The notes beneath the pieces were generated by a model, which saw nothing but the letters and a program-made list of their open reading frames with translations, made no database searches and was not told where the DNA came from. From NCBI GenBank assembly GCA_020091685.1, contig CM034601.1, forward strand, positions 39,020,034 through 39,084,033: a DNA stretch of 64,000 bases. The letters are read 5' to 3'. This DNA is from Lutjanus erythropterus. Its lineage: Eukaryota > Chordata > Actinopteri > Lutjaniformes > Lutjanidae. Below are positions 1 to 11,121 of the stretch, piece by piece (positions within the stretch are counted from its first letter, which is position 1; each line of letters starts with the position of its first letter). The translations under genes and the position numbers were made by a program.

Positions 1-111
1 GTGGGACGTATATACACACAAACATATTTTCTCCGTCCTGTCCTATCCGCGGTGCTTGCCTGCTTTGAAGTCCACCATGTGCGGCCGGGCACCGCCGCTT
101 CAGCCGAGGCC
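1..111 (+). promoter_or_regulatory. rnf43: 5' region upstream of the rnf43 start codon
   Basis: Sequence immediately upstream of the rnf43 coding start. It becomes GC- and CpG-richer from about position 45 (CCGCGG, GCGGCC, GCACCGCCGC), as expected near a first coding exon. A pyrimidine-containing stretch before AAG at 68-70 could be a weak splice acceptor of a 5' UTR exon, but this is uncertain; human RNF43 has a separate non-coding first exon. No TATA box or transcription start can be fixed from the sequence. Confidence 0.5.
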
Positions 112-115
112 ATGA
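77..115 (+). promoter_or_regulatory. Upstream ORF overlapping the rnf43 start codon
   Basis: An ATG at 77-79 with A at -3 (good initiation context, but T at +4) opens a 12-codon frame, [12 protein letters not shown]. Its TGA stop at 113-115 overlaps the main ATG at 112-114 (ATGA). The uORF is in the frame +2 relative to rnf43. If the transcript includes position 77, scanning ribosomes would meet this start first, and the ATGA overlap would suit termination-reinitiation or leaky scanning. It is the only ATG between 1 and 111. No protein function is implied. Confidence 0.55.
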
Positions 116-333
116 CCGTCCCCCAGTGGCGCCTGGCCGGGCTTTGGCCGTGGCTGCTCATGGCGGCCCTGCAGGTGGTGCTGGGCCAGCCGGGCCTGGA
201 GTCCGAGCGGCCGTCCCTGCGAGCGGTCATCAAGGTGACACTGCTGAACCATGAGCCGACGGGGAAGCCCATCACCCTGGAAGGGGTGTTCGTGGGAGGA
301 AGCGCCGGCTACGCGGAGGGAAAACTAATGCAG
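112..333 (+). CDS. rnf43: RNF43 first coding exon (E3 ubiquitin ligase, N-terminal part)
   Basis: Encodes 74 residues starting [16 protein letters not shown] and ending EGKLMQ. The pattern [10 protein letters not shown], then ESER, PTGK, TLEGVF and EGKLMQ matches the N-terminus of vertebrate RNF43. RNF43 is a single-pass membrane RING E3 ligase that ubiquitinates Frizzled/LRP6 and damps Wnt signalling; R-spondin and LGR4/5 neutralise it. Residues 1 to about 25 form a signal peptide (hydrophobic core Leu6-Leu24, likely cut after Gly25). The remainder begins the extracellular protease-associated domain. The exon ends in phase 0 exactly where the family's first coding exon ends. The ATG at 112 was chosen because homology starts there and it has G at -3; in-frame sequence upstream has no ATG. 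Transmembrane segment, RING domain and tail lie beyond the window. Confidence 0.88.
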
Positions 334-339
334 GTAACG
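334..339 (+). other. rnf43: 5' splice donor of the first coding intron
   Basis: CAG|GTAACG: the exon ends in CAG and the intron starts GTAA, a moderate match to MAG|GTRAGT. The downstream in-frame sequence up to a stop at 502-504 has no RNF43 similarity, which supports a true exon end here. Confidence 0.82.
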
Positions 340-875
340 TGTCATAAACATCCTACATTGTATGAACGCACTATAATTTACCTCCACACATACACGCAAA
401 AAGAAGAACTCTGTCAGGCTTTCTCTGGGCAGGGTGCGGATGAGCACCTGTTGTCAGTTGTTTCTACACGCGTTAACAGCGCCCTCACAGATGTTAGGGG
501 TTGAATGCCTTGCTCTAAGACACTTGAGCAAAGTGAATAGCTGGGAATATTTGGTTCAAACCACGTATTTGCAGGACAGCCTCAGCATCCTTTGTGCCAT
601 GATATTGGCCTGTTCCAAATGACAATTGGGTTGTGGAAGATGTTCAACTGTTTTTCTGTCTTTACAAATGGACAGATGGATAAGAGACTCAGAGCTTAGA
701 TCATGATTACTAAAATTAAATATGCTCCCATAGCACACTACTGAAAAAATATGAATTAAGGTAGGATTAATTAGTGTTGGGTTATATAGTTTATAAATAA
801 TATCTCAATATTTTGAGGCTATTTCATGAAATACGATCTCTTAATACACACAATTTGTGTAAAATAACTTACCAT
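334..875. other. Proximal intron, mostly unassigned
   Basis: No gene. Around 485-535 a short stretch (CCTTGCTCTAAGACACTTGAGCA) resembles a phrase found in teleost tRNA-type SINE tails, but it is too short to assign. 640-875 is AT-rich and featureless. Confidence 0.4.
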
Positions 876-1195
876 CAGAGCTGGGTGATATGGACACAAT
901 CAAATATCAAAATATTTTTTGAACAAATATCGTGATCAAAATTGCAGAAATATTGTAGGGTAACTATTGTTGCTTTTTTGATAAATAATCACTTATGTGA
1001 ATATAATAACTAAGTGGATAAAAAGAAGTAAGACTACCTAGAACAGTCTGGTAAGTTCAGTTCTGGTAAGACTTTACTGTAATGCAGCCTTAAAAACTAG
1101 GAAGAGACAACACTTATACCTTATAACTGTATCCAAAATCAATATCTGATCTCATATCATGTTATCAATATGATACTGATATATTGCCCAACCCC
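876..1195. mobile_element. hAT-like MITE with imperfect terminal inverted repeats
   Basis: Begins CAGAGCTGGGTGATATGG and ends ATATTGCCCAACCCCT, which are inverted matches of each other (consensus GGGCTGGGCAATAT). The internal text with repeated ATATC/GATAT motifs and TAGAACAGTCTGGTAAGTTC matches a dispersed short non-autonomous element that I recognise from many fish genomes. About 320 bp, non-coding. Superfamily assigned from its ends only. Confidence 0.7.
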
Positions 1196-3011
1196 TTGGC
1201 CAAATGGTGAAATAATTTGGGACCCACTTACACTGGCCTAATCTGTACTGCCATAACTGTTGCACTACGCCAACAGGAGACTAATATTTCAACAGTCAAG
1301 GTCCATGCAGTAGATTATAAAGGGTCCATATCAAAATGTTAATTTGAAAAAAATAGTTTTCATAACACCCAGTCCAGCTGTGTAGTGCATCAATCCCTCT
1401 GAGGGATAACTGCTGGCCCCACATGTTTCTCTAACCTAAAAAACAGTTTACACAGCATCCACTGTCGGACAAACTAAATGATGTTAACACCTGTACTTGT
1501 TGCTACATGCCACCAAAATACTGTAGTGACCATGGGTTACAGTACACTGTATGTTTCCAAAGGCTGCTCACAACACCACACTTCCCACTCAGCACTCAGC
1601 ATGTGATGACAGAATATCTAAATTCCTTTAACAATAGTGATGACATACAGGTGTTATTGAGGTTAGTTTGTTTTTAGTCTATTTTTACTTATCCCTGAAA
1701 ACAGGGTTTGGCTGAGGTTGCCAACGTTTGTAGGTGTATCTTTTCTAAGGTGACAGCTTTGTTTTGCAGTAACTATTTATGGCTTCTAATGCTCTTCCAA
1801 CATTTCTAATCTCAAGGTGTGGTTGAAGACTATTAAAGACAGCAAATCATGTTTAGACCTATGCAAACCTAGACTATAATTTAAGCAAAAGTATTTTTTG
1901 TCCCATTTAGAAAAAAAGGCATGCCGTTACCCTGCAGATGTAAAGTATGTGCTCTTTTCAGCCAGTGTGCATATTTAGGATTCAGGAGTGGATTAGGGTT
2001 CCTGGGCCATAAAGCTTGGCTGTGTCAATTTATTTACCGTCTCCAAAGAGACGGGACGACAGATATGAGGTACTGCAGGATCTTGTCTCTTCTCACTCAG
2101 CAGGCGTGGGAGGTTTTGTGAATGGCAAGCCAGATGCTGCAGTTTGCCATAATTGATAAGGATTTACATGGCTTGTCCACGGAGAAAGCCCAGCATTAAG
2201 GCCGGTGAAAAAGCCATTGCTGTTTTCCTCTCCAGTTCAAACCGATTTGTCTTTTAATGTCTGTGTGGGATGTTGACAACATGTTATGGATGCATATCAC
2301 AGTGCAGCAGAGATCAAAGACAGTTCCAGCTTTCTGGGATTTCCAGCTTTCTGAATTTTTTCCTATAAAACTTTGCATGGTATTTTGTAGTGTTCCATGT
2401 GCCAAAATAAAAATGTGCTGTAGAGCAAATCTTGAAAAGTTATTAACGCCCTGTCATCAGGTCTCATCTCATCTCAGGATGTTGTGTGACAGAGCTTGAT
2501 CATGATTATCATATTGATACCCACCTGGATTTCCCTAAAGGTATGAAAGAAGGTGCACCAATCATATTCAGACCAATATTTTTTTTTATCTCTGCCTAAT
2601 CCTTGGCTGATAAGATCCCTATTTTGTCCTTTTTGTTTGCTAAAAAGTCTGCTAAGTGTTGTATGCTCTTCTGTTTTCTTGTTTCTCTAAGTTAGACCAG
2701 TGATTGTGGTTCTGTTCAAATCTAGAAAGCTATAGTTTTGTGAGACTCTCTCTTCCCAGGCTTTTCCCACAGTGCACAGAGGTGGTGTTATGCTGCAGGA
2801 TGCTCTTTGTTGCAGCTTAGGCCTGTTCCAACAGGTCCTCTTTGCCTCTGCAGGCTGCTTTAAGGTCCCGCTTTATGTTCTTGTCTTCTTGTGGATGAGG
2901 GGGATGAAGACTGGAAAGGAGGTTGAGTTCCTTAGGTGCTCTATCTCACTCTGTCTTTGTGCTTTTTCTGTCTAAGATTATTCACTCTCCTCTGTGTTAA
3001 CACGTACAGAC
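1196..3011. other. Intronic sequence without recognised features
   Basis: No gene and no repeat that I recognise. One TCF/LEF-type octamer, AGATCAAAG at 2311-2319, is listed separately. Short ORFs at 1921-2121, 2257-2499 and 2772-2975 show no domain or codon signal. Confidence 0.4.
2311..2319 (+). promoter_or_regulatory. Candidate TCF/LEF site (AGATCAAAG)
   Basis: Matches the high-affinity TCF/LEF core (A)GATCAAAG. It lies 2 kb into the intron of a Wnt target gene, outside any repeat that I recognised. Motif match only. Confidence 0.35.
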
Positions 3012-3838
3012 GTAAAGGTATAGTTATATGAAGTACTTCTCCATAGTCAGTGTCTTACCTGTAGTACATGGTGATGGGCATGCCCCCAGTTTGGACAAGA
3101 GCCTAAGTAATGCCCTGCTGTGGACAGGCTTTAATGTATTTTAGCCACTAAAAAAGGCCCACCTAAAAAAATCTGTATCGGTTGAAGTGTTTGTTATATT
3201 AAGAATATTTTCTCTGCTTTACCTTACTGTCAGACAGGCCTTTCTGATGGGGAACCACTGCTAAATACAGTCAGACAAATATCAGTCTTTCCAAAGCAAC
3301 CAGACTCCACTGGCAAAAGCACTCATTTTACTTCATAGAACATGGGTGTTACTGGTCTACCGCTGCCTGGATCAGTTAGTTATTTTGTGTTACTGTGTGA
3401 CTTTGATGTTTTAAAGGGTCGGTTCAGATTCATGAAAGTCACATAATAACACAAACAAACTGGTCAAGGCAGCATTAGACCAGCAACTCCTACGAGGTAA
3501 AATTTCTTTTTTTGTTAAAGGAGTCTGGTACCTTTAGAGAGAGTGATACAATGGCTTAAATAACAGTGGTTTCCAATTGGAAAGCCTGTCTGATGGCAAG
3601 GAAGAGTAATCAAAATATTCTAATGTTTTTTTTTTTAGGTGGCCCTTTTTTTAGGTAGCTAAAATACATTTTGCTCTGACCCTATCAACAGCAGTGCATA
3701 GCTTAGCTTCCTACACAATTGCTCCTGCTGCTTCTCCAAACTTGGGGCATGCTGACCGCCATGTACCGCAGGAAGTACACTGACAGTGAATAAGAACCTT
3801 GTAAAACCCAGCTTAAAAAATCTGAACTATCCTTTTAA
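3012..3838. mobile_element. Long foldback (palindromic) element
   Basis: The two halves are imperfect reverse complements around a centre near 3424. Paired landmarks: AAAGGTATAGTT (3014) with AACTATCCTTTT (3826); TACATGGTGATGGGCATGCCCC (about 3065) with GGGGCATGCTGACCGCCATGTA (about 3744); GGCCCACCTAAAAAAA (3157) with the reverse text near 3640; CAGACAGGC (3231) with GCCTGTCTGATGG (3583). About 830 bp, no ORF. Single-arm relatives occur at 20335-20605 and 22135-22330. Confidence 0.75.
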
Positions 3839-5170
3839 TGTATTATCATCACCATAAACTTTTTTATGAAGCTTAATTCCTGTCAGGGAGTTCAACAGTG
3901 TACCTGAGGAGTCTTAGAAGCGAGCCCAGATTTTACACTGGGCCACACTGAAGCATAACAACCACTTTTCATCAGCTGCAGTCATTTTGCTGATTTTCTT
4001 AATCAACATGTGGTCCCTTTGAGCTTCAGGTTGCCTTGCTGTCTTATTGAAATTATGTCATTTTGGAGATTGATATCGAGGAAAGCACCATCAGGCGTTA
4101 AACATTATTTCATTAAAAACTACAACTTTTGTATCTCATACAGTGTTGAACAAGATAAACTGTGAAATGGATTTTAGCCTTTTGACAGTAGTAAGTTTTG
4201 TAAAGGTGGAACTGGAGTTCTTTCATACATGATCAGATCCTGTTTTGATTACATCCGCTAACAGATGTAAGAAACAAACTCAAGAGAGTACATGAGACAG
4301 AAGAAGTCCCCAGTGTCCCTCAGTGTATTCAAGTCATAAGACTCTACTTTGGTACGTATCTCCTTCTGATCTATTAAACTGTGATCTCCCTGGAAGTATG
4401 CCCTGTCCTCTGAATGAACACGTTCATTGGAACACTGGCTGGGGTCTGGCCAGCACTATTTGGACAAATACAAGTGCTGAGGAATTTTGACTCTCTACCC
4501 CCTTTCCAAAATGAAGCTTACACTTTGACCAGGGGAGCAGTGCAAAGGCTTCTGGGATAACTTTGAACTTGAGACGATTGTCAACTGTCCTCTGGCCTCT
4601 TAGGTGGAGTTTATCCTCCAGTGGGCATTGTGCCCAATTAAAGGACATCATAAAGCCATCTTGACTTTCTTTTCTTCCTTGCGCTGTATTTTTGGGTCTT
4701 TGTACTTTGAAACATTGAATTGACCTTTGAGAGCTCCCTTAAATACATCAGCTATAATTAAGGCAGGGCAGGCAATTGACTGAACACCAGTTAACTCTGC
4801 ACCACTTCACATTCTTTCGTCTCCCTTCTCAGTGTCCCACAAGGTACTGAATGCCTCCTCGTCCCTCCCTGAGCCCTCCGCTGTCCGAGGCCACTATCTG
4901 CACGTTTCCCCAGCTGGCTCTCAGCGCGGCCGTTTGGGAACAAGAGATGGGAGGGCGGAGGGGGCGCTGAGGGAGAACATCAAAGTGTGTCCAGTTCCGA
5001 ACGTGAGCTGGGATGATTAAAAACTGAGACTGTTTACACTGCACTTCCCATATGGGCCCTCTCCTCCCCCTCCCTCTAGATTTCCTGCCCATACTTCCTA
5101 TCTCCCTGGATGAGATAACAGTCAGGCCAGGGCTCCTTCTTGTTAGAGGGGCTGCTGGAAATAGTTTTGC
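3839..5170. other. Intronic sequence; GC-richer repeat-poor block at 4800-5160
   Basis: No gene. 3839-4800 is ordinary AT-rich intron. From about 4800 to 5160 the sequence is GC-richer with several CpG (GTCCGAGG, CAGCGCGGCCG, GGCGGAGGGGGCGCTGAGG) and a CATCAAAG core at 4979-4986. It is not part of a recognised repeat, so it is a candidate conserved non-coding element. Confidence 0.35.
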
Positions 5171-5200
5171 TTTTGTATAAATATAATATATCAAAAACAC

Positions 5201-5310
5201 ACACATATATATATATGTGTGTGTGTGTATATATATATTAATATATATATATATGTGTGTGTGTGTGTATATATATATGTATATATATGTGTATATATAT
5301 ATATGTATAT
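5201..5310. repeat. Compound (AT)n/(GT)n microsatellite
   Basis: About 110 bp of alternating purine-pyrimidine: blocks of ATATAT interleaved with GTGTGTGTGT. Such tracts can adopt cruciform or Z-form DNA and are length-polymorphic. They create long spurious ORFs on the minus strand. Confidence 0.95.
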
Positions 5311-8300
5311 AACAACCCCCAGGTATGAACCCATGCATTTGGCAAACAGATTCAAGTCAGTGCCTGATTGCATGATTGCATGAAACCAGTTAGGCTAAAG
5401 TTGCACATAAATTTTCATTTAAGGATGCCTTTGGAAAAATGAGTTGCATGAAATCACCATAAGCATTTCCTTAGGATATTGTAAGGAAAAAACATTTTAA
5501 CTTTAAATGTTTGCCTTTAACTACTTAAAGGTACTGTAAGGAACTTTCATATCATGTTGACTTTGGAGCCCCCTGTGGACAAACCTGGTAGTGTTAACCA
5601 CAAAATATAGACTAGCATCAGAAATGAAATTCTCCTGCTTCCTTTTAACTGGCTAAAATACTCACTGCAGCTTTGTCAGAGAAAATGTAAACACAGGCTT
5701 GTTTCATCTGATTTCAAGGAGAACCTGACCTGGTGGCAGTCATTAGGCCTAAGATTAACTGTATAGGAACAGACATCTCTCACTCATAGTCTCGTTTGCT
5801 GTAGGTCATATTAAGATATCAGTATTGGATTAAGACTGTTTCATAACCATATCATAACCATATGTTTGATAACTCCTTGCAGTACATTTAAGTACTCCTT
5901 ATTCACTAGAAGGTCCTTAGTAACCATTTCCTCCAGATTTTAAAGGGATCCATACCAGTAACAAAAGTGAAATAATTTGTGGAACATAGCACAGTTTCTG
6001 AATTTATGGTGATTGTCGAGGGGAGGAGCTACCATAACACATTTTCTGGACAGGGTAACCCCACTGGACACTATGAGTGATGGGCAACTTTAGAGAATAG
6101 GTGTGACATTTGTACTAGTGGCAGCTAGATCACCAAAACACGTTAACATAACTCTGTCTCATACACTAATGTTAGCTGCTTTATTGAAACTCAACTCCTG
6201 TCAGTGTTTGACCATCTCCTTTCTGTGACAGTAATAATTTCATATTTCTTCATTACTTCATCTACGTTTTGTTTCACAGTAGATTTCTTGAATTATGTTC
6301 TTGTGCTTTCCATACTCTAACATCACCTCATATGTTCAGCTTAACTTTCCTATTCCTTTTGTGCTCTCTTTGCTACCCACTTTGGAGAAGCTAGCTAACA
6401 CTGACAGTACCGCTGTCAAGTAACATTTAAAGCTGATGTGAGTAAAACACAACAATGGTAACTGATGTGCTGTGACAGTAATTACTGTGATAGCCTTAGG
6501 CAAGGAGACTTCTAAATGAACCTTTAGCTTAGGGGAAATTTTGTTAAGAGGAGAAATTTAAGTTTGAAACTAGTTTATGCAAGTAGGCGCAGATTCTTAT
6601 GTCAACACTACAGTAGCAGTGAGACTAGCAGAGGAGTGGAAGAGGCCTGCTCTGAATTTTGCTGCAAGCCTCACTTCACATTCCGGTGCTCATGTCTGGC
6701 ATGCAAAGCTCTGCCATGTCCACTGGTATGGACACCATATGAAACCTCAACATAAACAGCAGTAGAATCACGCCCCATCTGTCCTATTTGCCTCTTGGCG
6801 ACACTGGCAGACAGATAGAGGTATGAATGAAATCACTATAAGCTCACAATTTCCCTCTGCTTTGCCACAGTGCCTGTCAGAAAGAATGCTGACTTTTCTG
6901 TGATTAACTGCTGTTTGTGGAAAGGAAAGCAATTAGGGACAAACGTCAACTTTAAAGACAGCATCTAACATCAGAGCGGTTGATGCAGAGATCATTCAGA
7001 TTCCTTTATGTGGCCAGCTCACACAGATCCATTGTCAAGACATGTTTGTCTTTTGTATTTCCATATGGTCATCAGTTCAGCCTCCTGCCATTGCTTTTCT
7101 ATCGTCTCCTTCCTCTTGTGATCTGAGACTATGGTTCCATGTTGCCTCTGGCTCTTGCCTTGAACAGACCCCCACGTGTGTCCAACCTATCAGACAAGCT
7201 CTGGACTAATGGTTTCTCCTGAACAGGATCTGACAAAACTGCAGCCCGCAGCACAGGAAGCAGGGGCTAGCGCTGTCCTGTCCACCTCTCTTCCACAAGA
7301 GATGGCTGTTGAGATGTTTCTTAGGCACTGGGAAGAAGGGGAGAGGTAGGGGAAACATGGCAAATCTCTTAATCCTGCCGGCCCCCTCTCTTTAAGTCAT
7401 TAGACCAGGTCTGGAATTCTTGAATGTTATACAACACATTCTTTTCTACTTTTCATTGCTCTCCTCATGCAAATAACAAGGAAAGTCTCTCAGAATACAC
7501 TTCTATTATCACTGTTTCACTCATCCAGTCACTCCCTCCTACATGTGTGCAAAAGAGTCACATACTTACAGTAATTCCACCTTTTTGTTGCACGCCCATG
7601 TACAGCATGTGCCACACATACATGCTAAGTACACACACTCAATGCAGTATGGTAAAGGCATTACCACTGGACTTATCCTTGAACCAGCCCACAGACAGGC
7701 TGAGTAGGAGAAGACGGAAGAGGAAAAAGGGAACATCAGGCAGAAACAAACAGTATTAACAAATCTCACATTAAAGTGAGGGCTTGTCCTCCTACATTAC
7801 TACTGTAATTTGTGTGTGCTTTCACAATCGCACAGTTCATTGATCTCAGAGTAGGTGAAAACTTGTGGTGCACACATGCATGCATACATGAACACACACT
7901 TAAATGTTAATGATACAGTGTTTGTCTCACTCTTCTTTTGAGAGCTTTATTGTCTGTCCTCTGAGAAACCACCAGGGCACTGAAGGAGTAGCAAATGTAC
8001 GCAGCTCTTTAAGTTGAGCCATTATGTGGCCACGCATCCATTACAATGGAGAGGACTGAGTCACTGCTGACTATAAAGAGCACATGCATGCACTCACACA
8101 TACACACACATACGTCAGTTTTCTTTGATGCCACCGCACCTGACATAGGCCAGGCGGGCAAGGGTGCCAGGGTCAATGGAATTCAATTATGTAAAAATGT
8201 CCAGGTTAAACAGTTGAAATTACTTTGGCATTTTTGCATTCCCAGTGAGATGGGTATCGTGTGCGACCTTTCTGAATTTGTTCGACAGTGCAGATCAAGA

Positions 8301-8754
8301 AGCACCTGTCCTCAAGCTTCCAGTTGAAACCGATCCACTGGGACTACAGAGGAAAGTCTGCTGATCCAGAGTGGGTGGGAGGCTGTTATCCTTTCCCCAG
8401 GATCAAGGCCACATTTATAGAGATTTGCAGAGAGCCATGTTGCAATATACAACAATTGCACCACATGGCTGTAGAATTCAAATGCTACTGGTTGGCTTGG
8501 TCTGTTTATGTCTATTTGATTTTTGGGGTGGTTTGACCTAAATGTAGTTTCATAACCTGCCCCATGTTTTCACCTTTAATACCATTCATGAATGTATTAA
8601 GTTTTTATTGTATCATGCATACAAACTTGCTTAACCTATATGGACTTAATCTTGAGAGGCAGAGATCATGGGAAGAATCTATGTTGCTACACTTCAAGCT
8701 ATGTGCTTGTGTTTGAATCAGTGGTTCACACCATCAGTGTCTAATGATGAACGA
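5311..8754. other. Intronic sequence without recognised genes
   Basis: No gene. A 'GCCCCCTGTGGAC' phrase near 5570 recurs in teleost dispersed repeats, but boundaries are not clear. Several 60-110 codon frames (for example 7424-7759 and 8046-8327) lack any domain, splice context or composition bias and are treated as chance. Confidence 0.4.
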
Positions 8755-9000
8755 CTGGCAGATGCAGGCGTGGTGTAACATGAGGTGTGATGCAGCGAGA
8801 AGCGACTGTATAGTGCAGATGCTGCTGTAGCATCAGCTCAGAACTGGTTCACTGAAAGATGAGAGGACACTGATGGCTTTTCTCAATGGAAAAGATGTCT
8901 TGCTCTTCTCCCAACAAGCATCAATAAGAGTTTGATTTACAAACTGGCTGTGCTGACTATGTATGATTTGATTGGTTAAAGTTAGCCTATGAATAGACTC
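8755..9000 (+). mobile_element. Remnant of a transposon-borne RecQ-like helicase (copy 1)
   Basis: The plus strand can be read, with frame breaks, as L-K-D-E-R-T-L-M-A-F-L-N-G-K-D-V followed by N-K-S-L-I-Y-K-L-A. This is a decayed form of the helicase motif I region LKEEQRTALKAFLNGKD..PTGFGKSLIYQLAPL that recurs in fish mobile elements. The Walker A Gly of GKS is lost (NKS) and several frames are broken, so it is non-functional. It aligns with 23600-23890, including non-coding DNA on both sides. Element family not identified. Confidence 0.6.
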
Positions 9001-11120
9001 ACAAGTCAATCTTTAGATCCAATCAATCCAGAGTCTTTATTGTGACCCCTTTGCTTACCTCTGAGAAGAATGGAGGACAGCATTGTTTCCAGAAAGGCAT
9101 GTCCATGAAAAATGTAAGGTGAGGTTTGTTAGCGGTCATTTGCGCCACCATTCGAGTAACTATCTTACAGTTACAAATCCCTGCATGATCAGTAGGTGTT
9201 GTAATCTCAGATTGTCTGGTATCACGAGAGTACATCGTGTTAGACAGTGATAGACAGATGCTTCTTCCAGTCATCTGCTGAGTTTCCAAGGATGACTACC
9301 CAAATGATTCTGTGTAACAAAACAGACCTTGCAACAACTCTGTGGCAACTCTGAGGGACACACTACCTTAAGATCCGAAAGGCTTTGAATCACAGTGTTA
9401 TGATGGTTGAGGACTCAGTGGTCGATGACTGTTAGCCATCGTGGTGGATGATGAGAGGATGAATCCTAAGGACTGATGTCTTGACCTTTTATCTAGCACC
9501 GCCAACAGGTCAAAGTTTTTCCATGAAATATCTCCACAAACACACAAAAACTTGTATACACTCTAGTTCCATATGCTTTTCTTCAAGATCAAAAGCCATC
9601 AACGTTATTGTTAATCTCAGAAGTCCTGAGGGCGAAATGTCATCAGAATAATAGGACCTGCATATGGAGCCAGAGTGTGTGACACTTTTCACTTTCCTGT
9701 GCATTACTTTTTACATTAGAAAAGCCTGTATAGACATTGATGCTCCATAGATGATATATTTTAGTGACTTGGTACCTCATTTATGCTAACTAGTGTCAGT
9801 TTCAGCCAAATGTCTTCATAGTCACTCACTAATATTTCTGCTCTGTAGCGCGCAACAGCAGCCTTTTTCTGCTCCTGCTAACATCAAAGGCTCAGAAGCT
9901 TCTCCACAGTTTTTTCATTTCTCTGTTTGTCTCGCCTCTTTCTCCCACAGCACAGGCTTCAAATTCCTCCTCCTCACCTCCTCTGCTCTAACCAGCCCTC
10001 TCTTGTTTCTTGACAGCTCTTTAAAATGGTTGTAATTCATTGCATGTGCTTTAGTTTCAAGGACAAATATGGCTACGTGCACTTTAAAAGGCAGGAAGCG
10101 CTTAGTTTGCTGAGAGGTTGGAGGAAAGAGTCATCACCATACCACAGATAAATGCTCTCTGACAAACTCCTCCTCCCTCCGGCTCCCCGTGCTTCTTCAG
10201 TCACTTTTTTGTACGGCTTTGTGCTCGCCGCTTTGGCAACCAGCAATAACACCTCCCAGCAATGTAATCTCATACAGAGTTGTTTGGGTCTTGTATGAGG
10301 AGCTGGAAACTATTTGTACTACATGTTTATGACAGAGGCACTTGCATCAGAGCTGCAAAGTGATATTGTTAAAAGCAGAATGTGCAGTGAGCACAGAGCT
10401 TGTGAGTGGAAGTAAATTTTCTACTTTTCTGCTTGAGCGCTTGGCTCAACGATCCGCAAGAAGAGGAGCTTTCACCTGTGTGACGGTCTGATTCTTTATG
10501 TATGTGTGTACAAGCATGAGTGAGTTGTGAGTGTGTCCACAGTGTGTGTGTCTGTGTGTGCGCAGGAGGTGGAGCTCATACTGAGATCATTTACCAAACT
10601 CTATTAAGCGGATCAAAGTGACTTAGATCTTTCAGTGCTGCATGACTACAAAAGCCATATTGTAACCCCAGATCCAGGGAGATAACTCTGCCGACAAAAA
10701 TGCTTTATGTCTCCAAAAGTCACATGGTCACTTCCAAACAGTAACCAGCATGTCCTGTTTTGACCTTTTTAGGCCTTCTCCTTAGAAAGGCTTCAGTGTT
10801 AGTTTTGATAATGGCCTCATATTCCCTGCTTCATGCAGACTTTGATTTATTGAATTAGAAAAGCTGAATATGAATGTTTAATGTTACTAAACTCACAGAC
10901 AAAGACTGATTCAATCTCATTTCAAAAAATGAAACAGCACTAAATTGGTGTGAGACATTTTGACATATGGGATATAAAAAGTCTTTCTATTATAGCCTTG
11001 CAGTACTATAATACACACTGTCACTCTTATGAAGGTCATATGCCACCCGTCACGTTGTATTAGTGTTAGTTGGTGCAGTAGTGTAGCCAGATGGAACATG
11101 GGATATGTGGTAGATAACAA
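9001..11120. other. Intronic sequence; small (TG) tract and one TCF/LEF-type site
   Basis: No gene. TG-rich stretch at 10497-10562. The octamer GGATCAAAG is at 10610-10618. The C-T rich stretch 9870-10020 gives an 80-codon frame with Ser/Leu bias and no domain. Confidence 0.4.
10610..10618 (+). promoter_or_regulatory. Candidate TCF/LEF site (GGATCAAAG)
   Basis: Contains the GATCAAAG core, in a repeat-poor stretch. Motif match only. Confidence 0.3.
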
Positions 11121-11121
11121 G

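Noticed and set aside
334..504. Continuation of the rnf43 reading frame to position 504
   Set aside because: Similarity to RNF43 stops exactly at the GT donor at 334; the following residues are unrelated and reach a stop.
5047..5056. CArG box (CCCATATGGG)
   Set aside because: Only four A/T bases between CC and GG; the SRF consensus needs six.
4829..5338. 169-codon minus-strand ORF
   Set aside because: Mostly Tyr-Ile/Thr-His translation of the AT/GT microsatellite.
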